A DNA stretch of 8,087 nucleotides from Spirochaetota bacterium (GTDB lineage Bacteria; Spirochaetota; Spirochaetia; Treponematales; UBA12059): the NCBI GenBank assembly GCA_022709445.1, contig JAKLIU010000083.1, positions 1 through 8,087 on the forward strand, in the 5' to 3' direction. Both the position numbers and the translations under genes were made by a program. Below are positions 6,100-8,087 of this stretch, in pieces (positions within the stretch are counted from its first letter, which is position 1; the number at the start of each line of letters is the position of its first letter). The notes below the pieces were generated by a model. That model searched no databases. It was not told the DNA's origin and saw only the letters and a program-made list of their open reading frames with translations.

Positions 6100-7017
6100 T
6101 CATTCGAAGAGCCAGGTGGACAGGTAGCGTTCCCCGGTGTCGCAGATGACCGTCACCACGGTTTTCCCCTCCCAGCCCGGGCGTCGGGCCAGTTCCAGGG
6201 CGGCCCACACGTTCGCGCCAGCGGAGATGCCGCCGAGGATCCCCTCTTCCTTGGCCAGCCTGCGCGCCACGGCCCCGGCTTCCTCGTGCCGGACCTTGAT
6301 GATCTCCCCGATGAGGGAGCGGTCCAGCACCTCGGGCACGAAGCCCGCCCCTATGCCCTGGATCTTGTGGGGGCCGGGGGCGCCGCCGGAAAGCACCGGC
6401 GAGTCCGCGGGTTCGACGGCAACCAGTGCGATCGCGGGATTGCGTTCCTTCAGTATGGCGCCGACGCCGGTGAGCGTGCCGCCGGTGCCCACCCCGGACA
6501 CGAAGGCGTCCACCCGCCCGTCGGTGTCCCGCCAGATCTCCTGGGCGGTGGTCCGGCGGTGCACGGCCGGATTGGCTGGATTGGCGAATTGCATGGGCAT
6601 GAAGGCCCCAGGCGTGCCAGCCCTGATCTCCTCGGCCTTGGCGATGGCTCCCTTCATGCCCTTTGCTCCCTCGGTGAGCACGAGCTGGGCCCCGTAGACA
6701 GCCAGCAGCTTGCGCCGCTCCACGCTCATGGTATCCGGCATGGTCAGGATGATGGGGTAGCCCTTGGCCGCGGCCACGGCGGCGAGGGCGATGCCGGTGT
6801 TGCCGCTGGTCGGCTCCACGATCACCGAGCCCGGCTTGAGGAGTCCCCGGGCCTCGGCGTCCTCTATCATGGCCAGCCCGATGCGGTCCTTGACGCTGGA
6901 GAAGGGATTCATGGATTCCAGCTTGAGGAGTATCGTGGCGCCCGTGTCGTTGAGCCTGCCCAGGCGCACCAGCGGGGTATTCCCGATCGTGGAAGTGATG
7001 CCGTCGTGGATGTTCAT
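6100..7017 (-). CDS. cysK: Cysteine synthase (O-acetylserine sulfhydrylase)
   Basis: A 305-residue fold-type II PLP enzyme of normal CysK length. It makes L-cysteine and acetate from O-acetylserine and sulfide in the cytoplasm. The PLP lysine is K43 in NPFSSVKDR. The substrate loop is PTSGNTG (69-75), the PLP phosphate loop GTGGT (177-181), and GISAGA (263-268) and CDTGERYLST (292-301) complete the active-site region. IQGIGAGFVPEVLD (219-232) is typical of cysteine synthases. There is no C-terminal CBS pair, so it is not a bacterial cystathionine beta-synthase. O-phosphoserine use is possible but not suggested. AAGGA (7025-7029) lies 7 bases before the ATG. The gene starts 24 bp after the Rrf2 regulator gene on the same strand, which implies co-transcription and regulation by that protein. 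Confidence 0.93.
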   Translation of the reverse strand: MNIHDGITSTIGNTPLVRLGRLNDTGATILLKLESMNPFSSVKDRIGLAMIEDAEARGLLKPGSVIVEPTSGNTGIALAAVAAAKGYPIILTMPDTMSVERRKLLAVYGAQLVLTEGAKGMKGAIAKAEEIRAGTPGAFMPMQFANPANPAVHRRTTAQEIWRDTDGRVDAFVSGVGTGGTLTGVGAILKERNPAIALVAVEPADSPVLSGGAPGPHKIQGIGAGFVPEVLDRSLIGEIIKVRHEEAGAVARRLAKEEGILGGISAGANVWAALELARRPGWEGKTVVTVICDTGERYLSTWLFE

Positions 7018-7041
7018 GTCGTCGTCCTTGCCTTTCCGCCG

Positions 7042-7470
7042 TCAGATGCCGGCGCTCATCTCGAAGCCGCGCAGGTCGCCCGCGAGCGTAGCCAGGCTGA
7101 AACCCGCCAGGTAGTCACGCACCGTCCGCTCCAGGCCCGTCCACACGGGGCGGGTGGCGCAGCCCGCCTCCCGGGGGCAGGTGTCTCCCCCGCCGGTACA
7201 GTCGAGCAGGGACAGCCCGCCCTCCAGCGCCTCGACCGCTTCCAGGACGGAGATGGAGTCCGCCGGCCGAGCCAGGCGAATGCCGCCCCCTGACCCGCGC
7301 GCGCTCCTGACCAGGCCGGCGGCCCGCAGGGGGTCCACCAGCTTGGCGGCATAGGCGGGCGGCAGGTCCTGGGCGTCCGCCAGTCGCGAGACCATGACCG
7401 GACCGTCTCCCCTGCTCGCCAGTTCGACGAGCAGGCGCAAACCGTAGCGGGAGCGAGTGGAAATCTTCAT
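7042..7470 (-). CDS. Rrf2-family transcriptional regulator with three conserved-type cysteines
   Basis: A 142-residue regulator of normal Rrf2 length. The N-terminus, MKISTRSRYGLRLLVELA, begins the winged helix-turn-helix, followed by the recognition region (PPAYAAKLVDPLRAAGLVRSARG) and the wing GSGGGIRLARP. A cysteine-bearing loop, DCTGGGDTCPREAGC, gives C91, C98 and C104 (CX6CX5C), close to the cluster-binding cysteines of IscR and NsrR (CX5CX5C). It probably binds an Fe-S cluster; the trigger (iron-sulfur status, NO, redox or sulfur supply) is not decided by sequence. Linkage to cysK recalls CymR, the Rrf2 cysteine regulator of Firmicutes, but CymR lacks this cluster pattern. Two ATGs are adjacent (7473 and 7470). 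I choose 7470 because GAGG (7477-7480) is 6 bases from it but only 3 from the other, and because family members start MKISTR. Confidence 0.9.
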   Translation of the reverse strand: MKISTRSRYGLRLLVELASRGDGPVMVSRLADAQDLPPAYAAKLVDPLRAAGLVRSARGSGGGIRLARPADSISVLEAVEALEGGLSLLDCTGGGDTCPREAGCATRPVWTGLERTVRDYLAGFSLATLAGDLRGFEMSAGI

Positions 7471-7514
7471 CATCGCCCTCTCAATCCGACATAAAAGACT
7501 AAAAAGATCTTATA

Positions 7515-7542
7515 TTGATAATGTAGACTTTCCTGCTAATGT
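7515..7542 (+). promoter_or_regulatory. Candidate promoter for the HMA/SafE-like gene
   Basis: TTGATA (7515-7520, 5 of 6 to the -35 consensus) and TAATGT (7537-7542, 3 of 6) are 16 bp apart. TGC directly before the second box gives an extended -10 element. The start would be near 7549, leaving a leader of about 38 bases. It overlaps the opposing rrf2 promoter almost completely. Confidence 0.42.
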
Positions 7543-7543
7543 A
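7519..7543. repeat. Direct repeat TAATGTA in the divergent control region
   Basis: TAATGTA occurs at 7519-7525 and again at 7537-7543, a period of 18 bp, inside the overlapping promoters. GACTT (7526-7530) and AAGTC (7543-7547) also form a dyad. The plus-strand stretch AGTCAAGTAT (7544-7553) matches, from memory, the right half of the E. coli IscR type 1 site (AGTCRRSTAT). The left half is weaker and the spacing is about 9 bp longer than in that site. Confidence 0.4.
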
Positions 7544-7549
7544 AGTCAA
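7520..7549 (-). promoter_or_regulatory. Candidate promoter of the rrf2-cysK operon
   Basis: On the minus strand TTGACT (7544-7549, 5 of 6) and TACATT (7520-7525, 4 of 6) are 18 bp apart. The start near 7513 leaves a leader of about 43 bases to the ATG at 7470. The AGTC/GACT dyad falls on and between the two boxes, so a protein bound there would block this promoter and the opposing one. Confidence 0.5.
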
Positions 7550-7586
7550 GTATGCTGCTTCTCATCGAGTGAAAGCGGAGGAACCC

Positions 7587-8087
7587 ATGGATGCCAGGCA
7601 TGAAGACGGGCTTGTGATGCGGGTGACGGGAATGAGTTGCGGCAGCTGCGAGCGCGCGGTTGAAACAGCGAGTCGATCCGTGACGGGCGTGCTCGGCGCG
7701 AAAGCCGACGCCGGTTCCGGCAGGCTGGTCCTTGCCCTGGAGGCGGGAACCGACCGTCGGGCGATCGAGGTTGCCGTGGTCTCCGCGGTAAGGGAAGCCG
7801 GTTACGCGGCGGGTCAGGTCGCAGGCCGCGGAGACACGGCGCTGGCCCTGGGCATCGGGCTGGGCCTGGCGGGGCTGTTCGCGCTGGGGAACGCGCTGGG
7901 CCTGTTCGGCTTGGTTCCACGGCTGGAGTCGGGCGCCGGTTATGGCATGCTGTTCGTGACCGGGCTCCTGACCTCCCTCCACTGCGTGTCCATGTGCGGC
8001 GGCATCGCCCTGTCCCAGTCCATGGCAGGCCGCGATGACCGGCCGGCGACCCCTCTCAGGGCGCTCGTTCCCTCGCTGGCCTACAAT
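7587..8087 (+). CDS. HMA-domain / SafE-like (sulfite exporter TauE/SafE family) membrane protein, partial
   Basis: The first 167 codons are present; the frame stays open to the window end. Residues about 9-75 are a heavy-metal-associated domain with the metal site GMSCGSCE (C18, C21), of the type that binds Cu(I) in copper chaperones and P-type ATPases. Residues about 84-109 form a first membrane helix. A second begins near 119 and carries GLLTSLHCVSMCGGI (126-140), the hallmark of the SafE/UreH-like membrane family related to DsbD and CcdA. H132, C133 and C137 could carry metal or thiol-redox chemistry. The family's biochemical function is poorly defined; a role in copper handling or thiol redox is inferred from the fusion. 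GGAGGA (7577-7582) lies 4 bases before the ATG. The gene is divergent from rrf2 and probably controlled by it. Confidence 0.85.
   Translation, partial: MDARHEDGLVMRVTGMSCGSCERAVETASRSVTGVLGAKADAGSGRLVLALEAGTDRRAIEVAVVSAVREAGYAAGQVAGRGDTALALGIGLGLAGLFALGNALGLFGLVPRLESGAGYGMLFVTGLLTSLHCVSMCGGIALSQSMAGRDDRPATPLRALVPSLAYN

Noticed and set aside
6286..7293. Plus-strand open frame (335 codons) across cysK and the regulator gene
   Set aside because: It spans two well-identified genes in antisense and ignores their boundary; codon-bias shadow.
7536..7982. Minus-strand open frame (148 codons) opposite the HMA/SafE-like gene
   Set aside because: The plus strand here encodes a clear CxxC metal domain and the LHCVSMCGG motif. 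The minus product is rich in Gln, Arg and Pro and runs across the divergent promoter region.

Overview
The window is GC-rich bacterial DNA with tightly packed genes. It holds six complete protein genes, two genes cut by the window edges, and no RNA genes, mobile elements or CRISPR arrays that I can see. The mix suggests an anaerobic or facultative Gram-negative bacterium, tentatively a spirochaete (Spirochaetota). The reasons are a soluble [FeFe]-hydrogenase-like/chemoreceptor fusion of the kind described as H2 sensors in treponemes and clostridia, a spirochaete-like lipoprotein, and SafE-type copper/thiol genes. The phylum call is an inference (about 0.5-0.6), not something shown directly.

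Layout: at 1-110 (minus) is the signal peptide of an exported protein cut by the window edge. At 225-1676 (plus) is a 483-residue protein with two degenerate receiver-like domains around a STAS-like middle. Converging on it, with 13 bases between the stop codons, is the most interesting gene (1690-3825, minus). It combines a two-[4Fe-4S] ferredoxin domain, an H-cluster-type [FeFe]-hydrogenase domain, a four-cysteine Fe-S domain and a chemoreceptor signalling hairpin in one cytoplasmic polypeptide. It has its own good sigma-70-like promoter. Three minus-strand genes follow upstream: a membrane-anchored PI-PLC-like phosphodiesterase (3998-5137), a lipoprotein (5245-5997) and cysteine synthase cysK (6100-7017). 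cysK is preceded at 24 bp by an Rrf2-family regulator with three cysteines (7042-7470), probably one operon. Divergent from the regulator is an HMA-domain/SafE-like membrane protein (7587 to the window end).

How they may work together: the hydrogenase-like receptor probably reports H2 or redox state to the chemotaxis kinase CheA, and the receiver/STAS-like protein beside it may be a scaffold or adaptor in signalling. The Rrf2 regulator sits between cysK and a metal-binding membrane protein. The short AT-rich divergent region carries overlapping, opposed promoters and repeated sites, so one Fe-S or thiol-responsive regulator could control cysteine synthesis and metal/thiol handling together. 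No gene here is clearly without precedent; the best candidates for something less described are the receptor/receiver pair and the rrf2 control region.
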